64,000 nt of DNA from JAVJST01 sp965229715 (GTDB lineage Bacteria > Pseudomonadota > Alphaproteobacteria > Rhodospirillales > Casp-alpha2), in contig CBDDJL010000002.1 of NCBI GenBank assembly GCA_965229715.1, forward strand, positions 930,001 through 994,000, written 5' to 3'. Each line of letters begins with the position of its first letter. The first letter of the stretch is position 1. Made by a program: the position numbers and the translations under genes. A model generated the notes under the pieces. It was not told the DNA's origin. It made no database searches and was given only the letters and a program-made list of their open reading frames with translations. This document shows, piece after piece, positions 56,894 to 64,000 of the stretch.

Positions 56894-57679
56894 TCAGGCG
56901 ACGCAAGGCGCCGAGTGCGCACGGCTCTCGGCCAGAGCGATACGGGTTTCGTCGTCGATTGTGCGCCGCTCCAGACTCGTGCGATGGACCGTTTCGGCGA
57001 TGAGCCGGAACCGCTCGGCGTCCATGCCCTCGGCGACAATCAGGTAGCCAAGCTCGTGGGCGCGCCAGGCGAACGCCGTCACGGTGCCGTCCTCGAACCG
57101 CATAATCCGCTCGCCGTCCGTCCCGAGGGTGGGCGAAACCATCAGCGTGACCTTGCAGCCCCGTGTGCCGGTGTAACCAAGCACCAGGGCGCGACCGTTA
57201 TCAAGGGTCGACTCGCTGCCGTAAACCAGGGTCAGCTTGGAGGCGCTGAGATCAGGAATGTAGGCGTCGGCGAAAACGGCATCGAAGCGGGCGGAGACGA
57301 TCTCGGCGTTGCTCGCCGAATTGTCCGGTGACGACCATGCGGCATGCGTATCCAGGGCCGGGGCCAGCCAGCCGGGGTCGGGCGCGGCCTTGAACGCCCG
57401 ATCGGCGAACAGCCCGCCGCCGATTAGCAGAAGTGCGACGCAGGCGGCCACCAGCCACGATCTCGTGGGCGCGGCGCGGCGGAGTGGCGGCGTGAGATCG
57501 AAATCGGGCGTTTCGGCACTGTCGTGGAGGGAAGAGCGCAATTTGCTGAGCAGCGCCACCTGATCGGCAATATCTCGGTCGCGGGCGATGGCGCGAGCGA
57601 CCTCAGCGGCGGCGGCCGCGTCGAGTTCACCGTCGACATAAGCGTTCAGGGTTTCGAAATCTGGCCGTGTATCAGTCAT
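56894..57679 (-). CDS. Membrane anti-sigma factor
   Basis: ATG at 57679 overlaps the sigma gene stop by 8 bp and gives 261 aa. The N-terminal helices (FETLNAYVDGELDAAAAAEVARAIA, about residues 7-60) match anti-sigma domains, without an obvious zinc HxxxCxxC motif. One membrane helix (about residues 85-105) is followed by a ~150-residue periplasmic part. It should hold the adjacent ECF sigma until a signal arrives. Confidence 0.85.
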   Translation of the reverse strand: MTDTRPDFETLNAYVDGELDAAAAAEVARAIARDRDIADQVALLSKLRSSLHDSAETPDFDLTPPLRRAAPTRSWLVAACVALLLIGGGLFADRAFKAAPDPGWLAPALDTHAAWSSPDNSASNAEIVSARFDAVFADAYIPDLSASKLTLVYGSESTLDNGRALVLGYTGTRGCKVTLMVSPTLGTDGERIMRFEDGTVTAFAWRAHELGYLIVAEGMDAERFRLIAETVHRTSLERRTIDDETRIALAESRAHSAPCVA

Positions 57680-58205
57680 TGAAACGCCGTCTCCGTGGCA
57701 ACGGATGGACATCGGCTTCGGCGATGGCCGACAGCAGGGTCTTGCGTGCCCGGCTGACACGGCTCATGACCGTGCCGACCGGAACGTCCAGGTGCGCGGC
57801 CGCCTCGGCGTAACTGAAACCGGCAATGTCGATTAAACCCAATATTTCGCGGTGTACGGCCGGCAACTTCGAAAACTCCATTTTAACAGTGATGACATCG
57901 ATTAAACGCTCGTCGACGGTCGAATATTCCGTCTCCCGTGTCGGCAAGGCTGAAATTTCCTCGCTCCAGGCTTCCGCCGTGCGCCGTCGCCTGAGACGGT
58001 CGAAATGCTGGTTGCGAAGAATCTTGAACAGCCATGCGCGATAGGCCGGGGCGTCCTCGGGCGTACGCCGAGCCGTCATGGCCTTCAGGGCGCAGTCCTG
58101 AACAAGGTCCCGGGCATCGTCGCGGTCGCCGCACAGGCTATAGGCGTAACCAAAGAGGCGGTCGAGATAGTCCGACGGGTCGTTTGTCCGTTGTCGTTTC
58201 CGCAT
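57672..58205 (-). CDS. ECF-family RNA polymerase sigma factor
   Basis: The 177-residue protein has region 2 (DDARDLVQDCALKAMTARR) and region 4 (EILGLIDIAGFSYAEAAAHLDVPVGTVMSRVSRAR). Location with a membrane anti-sigma and sorAB suggests it controls sulfite oxidation or a related stress. The ATG at 58205 lacks a clear ECF promoter upstream, so autoregulation was not seen. Confidence 0.92.
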   Translation of the reverse strand: MRKRQRTNDPSDYLDRLFGYAYSLCGDRDDARDLVQDCALKAMTARRTPEDAPAYRAWLFKILRNQHFDRLRRRRTAEAWSEEISALPTRETEYSTVDERLIDVITVKMEFSKLPAVHREILGLIDIAGFSYAEAAAHLDVPVGTVMSRVSRARKTLLSAIAEADVHPLPRRRRFND

Positions 58206-58308
58206 CAGCCTCTCGGCGTCACTCTTGGTATTGGCATTGGCATCATCATACGGCTGCGACCGCCATCCGCCTAGACCTTGACCTCCCCCGCAAGCGGTGA
58301 GGGCTGCA

Positions 58309-58935
58309 CTAGTCCTCGGTTTCGGGTCTGATGCCGAAGTGCGCCGGAAACTTTCGGCGGTTCGAGCGCCGGGTCAGCCGCGCGACGAAAATGGCGACGA
58401 CGGCGATGCCGATCATGATCAGGCTGTTGCGTTTCAGGTTATCCGCTGCTTCGCGTTTGGCGGTAATGACCTGGGCGGGCGGCGCAAAAATCTCGGGAAA
58501 GTGCTCGTTCTTGTAGCGGTTGTTTTCCTTGATGCCCCAGATTTTCGGCGGGTCCCGCGTCTCTGCGGGCTTCGCGAGATCGCTCGCGCGCACCCAGATC
58601 GTTGCATTGACGCCGAAGTCGCGCCGGACACCGTCGTACTGCGGGTGGGTCCACGGATAGCGAAATGCGCCCTCGGCATCCTTGAAGTGAATATAGACGG
58701 ATCCGAGGATCGGCAGAAAACCGCCGGCGCGGGTGCCGAACACATCGTCGAGCACGTAGAAGCGGGCGATGTCGCCGCCGGTCTCGACCAGCTCATCCTC
58801 CTTTGGGATGTCCCACGGCTGCTGGGTCAGCCAACCGAACGCGGTCGCGAACAGGAAGATCACGGCGAGCCCGTACCACGGCCAAACCGCGCGCGGACCT
58901 TTCTGCGAGGAACTGTAGCTGCCGCCGATCGCCAT
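58309..58935 (-). CDS. Two-helix membrane protein of unknown function
   Basis: The 208-residue protein has membrane helices near residues 20-36 and 171-186, with an extracytoplasmic middle (VYIHFKDAEGAFRYPWTH). No domain was recognised. It is 41 bp downstream of leuB on the same strand and may be cotranscribed with it; it has no evident link to leucine synthesis. Confidence 0.6.
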   Translation of the reverse strand: MAIGGSYSSSQKGPRAVWPWYGLAVIFLFATAFGWLTQQPWDIPKEDELVETGGDIARFYVLDDVFGTRAGGFLPILGSVYIHFKDAEGAFRYPWTHPQYDGVRRDFGVNATIWVRASDLAKPAETRDPPKIWGIKENNRYKNEHFPEIFAPPAQVITAKREAADNLKRNSLIMIGIAVVAIFVARLTRRSNRRKFPAHFGIRPETED

Positions 58936-58976
58936 GATCGGCGAGACTACATCAACGCCGGTTCAATTCAACCGAT

Positions 58977-60092
58977 TCAGCCGGCCGCCTTGTCCATCTC
59001 GGCGATGACGGCCTTGCCCATGTCGCCGGTCGAGACCCGGGTGCAGCCCTCGGCCATGATGTCGCCGGTGCGGATGCCGCTGGCCAGTACGTTTTTGACC
59101 GCATTCTCGATCAGGTCGGCGTCCTCGCCCTTGTCGAACGAATAGCGCAGGCACATGGCGTAGCTCAGGATCATCGCCAGCGGATTGGCGAGGCCCTGGC
59201 CGGCGATGTCGGGAGCCGAGCCGTGCACCGGCTCGTAAAGCGCCTTGCGGGTGCCGGTCTCGTCCTCGGCGCCGAGGCTGGCCGACGGCAGCATGCCGAG
59301 CGAGCCGGTCAGCATCGCCGCACAATCCGACAGGATATCGCCGAACAGGTTGTCGGTGACCAGCACGTCGAACTGCTTCGGTTCGCGGACCAATTGCATG
59401 GCGCAGTTGTCGGCCAGGATGTGATGCAGCTCGACGTCCTCGAAGCCTTGTCTGTGAGTCTCGGTCACGACCTCGCGCCACAGCACGCCGGTCTCCATGA
59501 CGTTCATCTTCTCCGCCGAGTGCACCTTGTTGCCGCGTTTGCGGGCGAGTTCAAAGGCGATGACGGCGATGCGCTCGATCTCGGGCGTCGTGTAGACCTG
59601 GGTGTCGACGGCGCGCCTGGTGCCGTCCGGCAGGGTCGTGATCTCCTTCGGTTCGCCGAAATAGACGCCGCCGGTCAGTTCGCGGACGATCAGCATGTCG
59701 AGGCCGGAGACCAGCTCCTTCTTGAGCGCCGAAGCATCGGCCAGCGCGTCGAACACCAGCGCCGGGCGCAGGTTGGCGTAGAGGTCCATGTCCTTGCGCA
59801 GCTTGAGCAGGCCGGCCTCAGGGCGGCACTCGCGCGGCACCTTGCCGTCCCATTGCGGCCCGCCGACGGCGCCGAGCAGCACCGCGTCCGCCGCCATCGC
59901 ATCGGCCATGGTTTCGTCGGAGATCGCCTGGCCGTGCGCTTCGTAGGCGCAGCCGCCGACGAGGCCTTCGTCGACATCGAACGCGACCGAGCGTCTGGCC
60001 GCCTGCCAGTCGATGACCTTGCGGACCTCGCCCATGACCTCGGGGCCGATCCCGTCGCCGGGAAGCATCAGGATTTTACGGTTTGTGGACAT
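58977..60092 (-). CDS. leuB: 3-isopropylmalate dehydrogenase
   Basis: ATG at 60092 gives 371 aa starting MSTNRKILMLPGDGIGPEVM. Conserved substrate and NAD regions LTGGVYFGEP, NVMETGVLW, DNLFGDILSD and EPVHGSAPDIAGQG are present. It acts after leuCD in leucine synthesis. leuD and leuC lie upstream on the same strand but separated by about 2 kb. Confidence 0.97.
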   Translation of the reverse strand: MSTNRKILMLPGDGIGPEVMGEVRKVIDWQAARRSVAFDVDEGLVGGCAYEAHGQAISDETMADAMAADAVLLGAVGGPQWDGKVPRECRPEAGLLKLRKDMDLYANLRPALVFDALADASALKKELVSGLDMLIVRELTGGVYFGEPKEITTLPDGTRRAVDTQVYTTPEIERIAVIAFELARKRGNKVHSAEKMNVMETGVLWREVVTETHRQGFEDVELHHILADNCAMQLVREPKQFDVLVTDNLFGDILSDCAAMLTGSLGMLPSASLGAEDETGTRKALYEPVHGSAPDIAGQGLANPLAMILSYAMCLRYSFDKGEDADLIENAVKNVLASGIRTGDIMAEGCTRVSTGDMGKAVIAEMDKAAG

Positions 60093-60519
60093 GGCTCGCG
60101 CGTCTCCGTTCGTCTGAATCAAGTGTCTGCTGCTTGGAATACCAGAGACGGTGGTTTACGGCGCAGCCACGCCGACGTCAATTCCGGACACCGCGTGCCG
60201 GGGAATGGCCCTGTTGGATTCTCTGGCGAGGCCCGGCGCGCATCCATCGTGAAAGATACCGATTCCTGCGGTCCATCGTGGAAATCGTCGGTCGCGTCGC
60301 CGGGCTATGGTTCGGCTATCCGACGGCCATTTCCGGACCATGTTTTGCAATTTCCAACTCATTGATTTTTTGTGTGAATTCCGATTCCGGGCTATTTTGG
60401 GCTATGCACCCGGGGGTGGACCGCAAAAATGGTCATTTCCGGGCATGACGGGAATGGCCGAGAAGCATCGCGCCTGGCCGGTTCGCATCGATCCATTTGT
60501 TTACCGATCGTGGCGCCCG

Positions 60520-60645
60520 CTAGCAGGCGCATGGGGGAGGGCAGGGGGCGGTCAAACGATGACCCGGATACAATTCGCGCCGGGCCAACCCAACCATCCC
60601 CCGGCGCGAGTCCACTGGAGTCGAGTCCGACGCTGTATTCACCAT
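60520..60645 (-). CDS. Mini-ORF downstream of the repeat promoter, copy 2
   Basis: ATG follows the repeat promoter and opens 41 codons (start MVNT; RRELYPGHR near residue 27; Cys/Pro-rich end). It shares the MVN start and the R-E-x-x-P-G-x-R block with copy 1. The covarying-stem hairpin lies within it, so it could be incidental. Confidence 0.2.
   Translation of the reverse strand: MVNTASDSTPVDSRRGMVGLARRELYPGHRLTAPCPPPCAC
60575..60609. repeat. Covarying-stem hairpin, copy 3 (15-nt loop)
   Basis: A perfect 10-bp stem (TCGCGCCGGG / CCCGGCGCGA) encloses the loop CCAACCCAACCATCC, almost the loop of copy 1, while the stem sequence is different. Confidence 0.75.
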
Positions 60646-60661
60646 CGCAAAGAGTGGGTAT

Positions 60662-60690
60662 AATATAGGAATAATATCATAATTTGTCAA
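60662..60690 (-). promoter_or_regulatory. Near-consensus sigma-70 promoter in composite repeat, copy 2
   Basis: TTGACA (60690-60685) and TATATT (60667-60662) with a 17-nt spacer, as in copy 1 at 43919. Transcription would run toward leuB, 570 bp away, so this may be the leuB promoter. Confidence 0.65.
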
Positions 60691-60715
60691 GAGATGGATT
60701 GAAGGAATTTCTCCG

Positions 60716-60775
60716 TCATGGCCGGACTTGATCCGGCCATCCGCGTGGATGCCCGGGTCGAGCCCGGGCATGACG
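60716..60775. repeat. Pair of dispersed GTCATG/GGGCAT hairpins
   Basis: ATGGCCGGA / TCCGGCCAT and ATGCCCGGG / CCCGGGCAT hairpins lie side by side between GTCATG and CATGAC. This is the common alphaproteobacterial intergenic palindrome type. It is just downstream of the membrane protein gene stop. Confidence 0.7.
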
Positions 60776-60790
60776 AATGTGGAGGAACGA

Positions 60791-61633
60791 CTAACCCGCC
60801 GCCCGCTCGCTGGGCAGCACGATGTCCTCGCCCTGCACCAGATAGCGGTAGGACCAGGACCAGATCGAGGTGCCGATGAGTAAACCGGTAAAATGAAGAG
60901 GGAGAACCGCCATCTCGGCCACTCGAATATCCGTGATAGCGACTTTCTGGCTCCATGATAGGTCGTAACCAAGGAAAAAAAGAACCAGCATGCCGATGAT
61001 TATTGCCGCCACAACAACTGGGACGATCACAACGCCAAGGGCAAGAGCAACGCGCCAGTAGTTGCCCCGTATGTCGTCGCTCGAATCGCTAAACCGCATT
61101 CTCGAAGAGATTGCGGCGGCGGGAAAGACGAGATAGAGCCGGAGAACCAACAGGCCCACGCAACAGAAAATAGCGAGTTCTCGAAGAGCTGCAAAATGCT
61201 CTCCGCTCAGATCAGTTGCAATGAACGCGTCAATCAACCAAATCAAAAAGCTGATAACCAGAGACGCGAGAAGGTACAGGAAGACCAGAAGGAATAAACG
61301 ATACAAGTAAAACCATTCCGACCGGCCAATTGAGAAAGTGAGTCTGCGATCCGGATGTTTGTGTCCCAGCAGCACCAATCGGTGCCATGCTGTGATCGCG
61401 GGGACTGCTGCGATGCCATAAAGCACATTACCGAGAGCCTCGGGAAGTTTTAGCTGATCGATTTTCCACCCTGAGTCCGACAATTGCAGCAGGACAATTT
61501 CAAAAAACAGGCCGATTAGAACGGGGATGAGCCCCAACCTGATCGCAAGGGCACGGTTGCTCCAAAAGACCAGATACGATGCTTCTACCGTCCGCCACAC
61601 CGGCAGGCGGCGGGGTTGTGCCTCGTCGCTCAT
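60791..61633 (-). CDS. Polytopic membrane protein of unknown function
   Basis: ATG at 61633 gives 280 aa with about six membrane helices (near residues 25-45, 60-80, 115-135, 150-170, 190-215 and 240-260). It begins MSDEAQPRRLPVWRTVEASY. No catalytic residues or known family were recognised. Codon use between 60850 and 61500 is AT-richer than its neighbours, which suggests transfer. Confidence 0.65.
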   Translation of the reverse strand: MSDEAQPRRLPVWRTVEASYLVFWSNRALAIRLGLIPVLIGLFFEIVLLQLSDSGWKIDQLKLPEALGNVLYGIAAVPAITAWHRLVLLGHKHPDRRLTFSIGRSEWFYLYRLFLLVFLYLLASLVISFLIWLIDAFIATDLSGEHFAALRELAIFCCVGLLVLRLYLVFPAAAISSRMRFSDSSDDIRGNYWRVALALGVVIVPVVVAAIIIGMLVLFFLGYDLSWSQKVAITDIRVAEMAVLPLHFTGLLIGTSIWSWSYRYLVQGEDIVLPSERAAG

Positions 61634-61934
61634 GCTGCCCCCCCCAAGGATGGTCAGTTGCAATGCCAGGACAATACCCGCCATGCGGGTGCATGGGAAG
61701 GATAGGTATTCTACGCACTCATCATGGCCGGCCCGTACAGGGCAAGCCAGACCAGTGAGGTTACCAATCACGTTACCCCGCTTTCGCGGGAATGACGAAA
61801 AGGCGGGACGCGACTCATGCTTCGTCAGGCTCAGCATGAGGGCCTTTCTGCTCCTTCCTCGTCCTGAGCTTGACGAAGGGCAAGGGTATTTTGATCTGGT
61901 AAGTTTAAGGGCACGCCTTGTCCAAAGAAAGGGG

Positions 61935-62000
61935 CGCGGGCGTGCCAAGCTGTTTCGAGCCGCCAGCCCCGGCATCCGCCCGGGCCATCCCACGCCCACG
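61935..62000. repeat. Covarying-stem hairpin, degenerate long-loop copy
   Basis: CGCGGGCGTG and CACGCCCACG form a 10-bp stem with one mismatch. The loop starts CCAAGC and ends GCCATCC as in the others but is about 46 nt long, as if sequence had been inserted. Confidence 0.5.
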
Positions 62001-62024
62001 CGTTTTCGATACTAGAGAATTACA

Positions 62025-62065
62025 GGCGCGCCTTGGCCGACCCAGCCATCCCCAAGGCACGCGCC
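62025..62065. repeat. Covarying-stem hairpin, copy 4 (15-nt loop)
   Basis: GGCGCGCCTTGG pairs with CCAAGGcaCGCGCC (12 pairs, 2-nt bulge) around the 15-nt loop CCGACCCAGCCATCC. It lies 15 bp after the leuD stop. Confidence 0.75.
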
Positions 62066-62079
62066 AGGACCGCGCCGGG

Positions 62080-62685
62080 TTAAAGCCAAGGAGTCTGTGC
62101 CGCCCGCTTGGCCTCGAAATCGTCGATGCTGGCGGCCTTTTCCATGGTCAGGCCGATATCGTCGAGGCCGTTCAGCAGGCAGTGCTTGCGGAAGGCGTCG
62201 ACCTCGAAGGCGATGGTGCCGCCGTCGGGGCCCTTGATGGTCTGGCTTTCGAGGTCGACCGTCAGCGTCGCGTTGGCGCCGCGCTCGGCATCGTCCATCA
62301 GTTTGTCGAGGTCGGCCTGGCCAACCGTGATCGGCAGGATGCCGTTCTTGAAGCAGTTGTTGTAGAAGATGTCGGCGAAGCTGGTCGAGATCACGCAGCG
62401 GATTCCGAAATCGAGCAGCGCCCACGGCGCGTGCTCGCGCGACGAGCCACAGCCGAAGTTGTCGCCGGCAACGAGGATCTGCGCGCCGCGGTACTGCGGT
62501 TGGTTGAGCACGAACGTATCGATCTCCGCGCCGTCGTCGTCGTAGCGCATCTCGAAGAACAGGCTCTTGCCGAGGCCGGTCCGCTTGATGGTCTTGAGGA
62601 ACTGCTTCGGGATGATCATGTCGGTGTCGACGTTGCGGATGTTCAAGGGCGCCGCGACCCCGGTGAGGGAGGTGAATTTTTCCAT
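62080..62685 (-). CDS. leuD: 3-isopropylmalate dehydratase small subunit
   Basis: The 201-residue subunit starts MEKFTSLTGVAAPLNIRNVDTD and has the GDNFGCGSSREHAPWAL substrate loop. It works with LeuC to isomerise isopropylmalate. It follows leuC by 9 bp on the same strand. Confidence 0.97.
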   Translation of the reverse strand: MEKFTSLTGVAAPLNIRNVDTDMIIPKQFLKTIKRTGLGKSLFFEMRYDDDGAEIDTFVLNQPQYRGAQILVAGDNFGCGSSREHAPWALLDFGIRCVISTSFADIFYNNCFKNGILPITVGQADLDKLMDDAERGANATLTVDLESQTIKGPDGGTIAFEVDAFRKHCLLNGLDDIGLTMEKAASIDDFEAKRAAQTPWL

Positions 62686-62694
62686 GATCCGCTC

Positions 62695-64000
62695 CTAGTC
62701 CAGCTTGCGCACGTCGGCCAGCTTGCCGGTGACGGCGGCGGCGACGGCCATGGCCGGGCTGACCAGGTGGGTCCGGCCGCCGCGGCCCTGGCGGCCCTCG
62801 AAGTTGCGGTTGGACGTGGACGCGCAGCGCTCGCCCGGCTCCAGCTTGTCGGCGTTCATCGCCAGACACATGGAGCAGCCCGGCTCGCGCCATTCGAAAC
62901 CGGCTTCGGTGAAGATGCGGTCGAGGCCTTCTTCCTCGGCCTGTTCCTTCACCAGACCGGAGCCCGGCACGATCATCGCGTTCTTGATGGAGCCGGCGAC
63001 CTTGCGGCCCCGGGCGATCTCGGCGGCGGCGCGCAGATCCTCGATGCGGCCGTTGGTGCACGATCCGATGAAGACGCGGTCGACGGCGATATCCTCGAGC
63101 GCGGTGCCTGCGGTCAGGCCCATGTATTCGAGCGCGCGTTCCATGGAGCGGCGCTTGTTCTCGTCCGCCGCGTCGGCCGGGTCCGGCACGTGGGCGGTGA
63201 TCGGCAGCACGTCTTCCGGGCTGGTGCCCCAGGTGACCTGCGGCGCGATGTCCTCGGCTTTCAGCACGACTTCCTTGTCGTAGCTCGCGCCGGGATCGGA
63301 CGGCAGCGTGCGCCAGTATTCGACGGCCTGTTCCCAGGCCGCGCCCTTGGGCGCCATCGGGCGGCCCCTGACGTAGTCGAAGGTGGTGTCGTCGGGCGCG
63401 ATCAGGCCGGCCCGCGCGCCGCCCTCGATGGTCATGTTGCAGACCGTCATGCGGCCTTCCATGGAGAGCTTCATGACCGCGTCGCCGGCGTATTCGATGA
63501 CGTGGCCGGTGCCGCCGGCGGTGCCGATCTTGCCGATCATCGCGAGCACCAGGTCCTTCGCCGTGATGCCCGGCAGCAAATCGCCCTCGACCGAGATGCG
63601 CATGTTCCTGGCCGGCATCTGGCGCAGGGTCTGGGTCGCCAGCACATGCTCGACCTCCGACGTGCCGATGCCGAACGCCAGCGCGCCGAAGGCGCCGTGG
63701 GTCGCGGTGTGGCTGTCGCCGCAGACGATGGTCATGCCGGGCTGGGTCAGGCCCTGTTCCGGGCCGACGATGTGGACGATGCCCTGGCGGATATCGTCCA
63801 TCGAGAAGTACGGCACGCCGAATTCGGCGCAGTTCTTCTCCAGGGTCTCGACCTGGATGCGGCTTTCCTCTTCCTCGATACCCTTGGAGCGGTCCGTCGT
63901 CGGCACGTTGTGATCGGCGACGGCGAGGGTCGCTTGCGGCCGGCGCACGGAACGGCCGGCCATGCGCAGGCCCTCGAAGGCCTGCGGGCTGGTCACTTCA
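62695..64000 (-). CDS. leuC: 3-isopropylmalate dehydratase large subunit (5' end missing)
   Basis: The frame is open at the right edge; the codon before the first visible GTG (63996) is Glu, matching the HEVTSPQAF region inside LeuC, so about 30-40 N-terminal residues lie outside. The 4Fe-4S ligand Cys occur in GSCTNGR and GCSMCLAMN, and GDSHTATHG is conserved. Together with leuD it forms an aconitase-like enzyme. Confidence 0.96.
   Translation of the reverse strand, partial: EVTSPQAFEGLRMAGRSVRRPQATLAVADHNVPTTDRSKGIEEEESRIQVETLEKNCAEFGVPYFSMDDIRQGIVHIVGPEQGLTQPGMTIVCGDSHTATHGAFGALAFGIGTSEVEHVLATQTLRQMPARNMRISVEGDLLPGITAKDLVLAMIGKIGTAGGTGHVIEYAGDAVMKLSMEGRMTVCNMTIEGGARAGLIAPDDTTFDYVRGRPMAPKGAAWEQAVEYWRTLPSDPGASYDKEVVLKAEDIAPQVTWGTSPEDVLPITAHVPDPADAADENKRRSMERALEYMGLTAGTALEDIAVDRVFIGSCTNGRIEDLRAAAEIARGRKVAGSIKNAMIVPGSGLVKEQAEEEGLDRIFTEAGFEWREPGCSMCLAMNADKLEPGERCASTSNRNFEGRQGRGGRTHLVSPAMAVAAAVTGKLADVRKLD

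Larger units (their letters stand above)
60093..60790. other. 698-bp non-coding region upstream of leuB
   Basis: The region contains the second composite promoter element (60385-60690), a covarying-stem hairpin and dispersed palindromes (60716-60775). No ordinary gene is present. A long 5' leader would reach leuB from the 60690 promoter. Confidence 0.6.
61634..62079. other. 446-bp repeat-rich intergenic region
   Basis: Contains a TTCCCGC hairpin (about 61778-61795), the CTCATGCT palindrome (61814-61840), a related CGTCCTGAGCTTGACGAAG block (61859-61877) and two hairpins of the covarying family (61935-62000 and 62025-62065). No gene was found. Confidence 0.7.

Noticed and set aside
63994..63996. 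Start of leuC
   Set aside because: The GTG is inside the conserved HEVTSPQAF region, so the gene continues past the window.

Overview
This window reads as a GC-rich alphaproteobacterial chromosome segment, probably from a Rhodospirillales-like or related marine or soil lineage. Three things support that from sequence and gene order. The F1 ATP synthase genes (atpHAGDC) stand without the F0 genes. The TCA genes run mdh-sucC-sucD-sucA-sucB-lpd, and sdhCDAB follows the same strand. An ethylmalonyl-CoA-pathway-type mesaconyl-CoA hydratase sits beside a malyl-CoA thioesterase/lyase. Species cannot be named from this sequence alone.

Layout. 1-2.6 kb: a KAP-type P-loop NTPase cut by the window edge. 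2.6-6.6 kb: an FtsX-type permease and its ATPase, divergent from a GDSL esterase (tesA-ybbA-ybbP arrangement). 6.7-12 kb: an M24 peptidase-like protein, uvrB, a YqaA-type membrane protein and an ornithine cyclodeaminase homologue. 12.1-17.1 kb: atpHAGDC. 17.4-24 kb: a receiver protein, an orphan glycine-betaine-type binding protein, priA, then DUF484-xerC. 24-34.3 kb: one long minus-strand block mdh-sucCDAB-lpd, ending in a proline-racemase-superfamily gene. 34.3-38.9 kb: zapE, an SDR, a fatty-acid-hydroxylase-type protein and small proteins. 38.9-43.8 kb: copper handling (small Cys/Met protein, cupredoxin, copA, copB) and an ABC transmembrane protein without an ATPase domain. 44.3-47.7 kb: sdhCDAB. 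48.5-54.8 kb: mch, an mcl-like gene, pyridoxal kinase, a second receiver protein, an XRE regulator, asd, a DMT-type membrane protein and a GNAT. 55-58.2 kb: sulfite dehydrogenase sorAB with an ECF sigma/anti-sigma pair. 58.3-64 kb: leuB, leuD and partial leuC with two membrane proteins.

Functionally the window joins central carbon flux (TCA cycle, part of the ethylmalonyl-CoA pathway), respiration (succinate dehydrogenase, ATP synthase, sulfite oxidation), leucine and aspartate-family biosynthesis, DNA maintenance (UvrB, PriA, XerC) and copper tolerance.

No transposase, integrase of a mobile element, CRISPR array, rRNA or tRNA was recognised. The intergenic spaces are rich in dispersed palindromes. 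Two kinds stand out: a composite element carrying a near-consensus sigma-70 promoter and a mini-ORF (43.9 and 60.6 kb, opposite orientations), and a hairpin family whose stems differ but stay complementary around a conserved loop of about 15 nt (12.1, 44.2, 60.6 and 62.0 kb). The other most unusual observations are histone-H1-like Lys/Ala-rich tails on both SucA and malate dehydrogenase, a Ser/Thr active-site pair in the proline-racemase homologue, and a cluster of DnaA-box-like sites upstream of sdhC.
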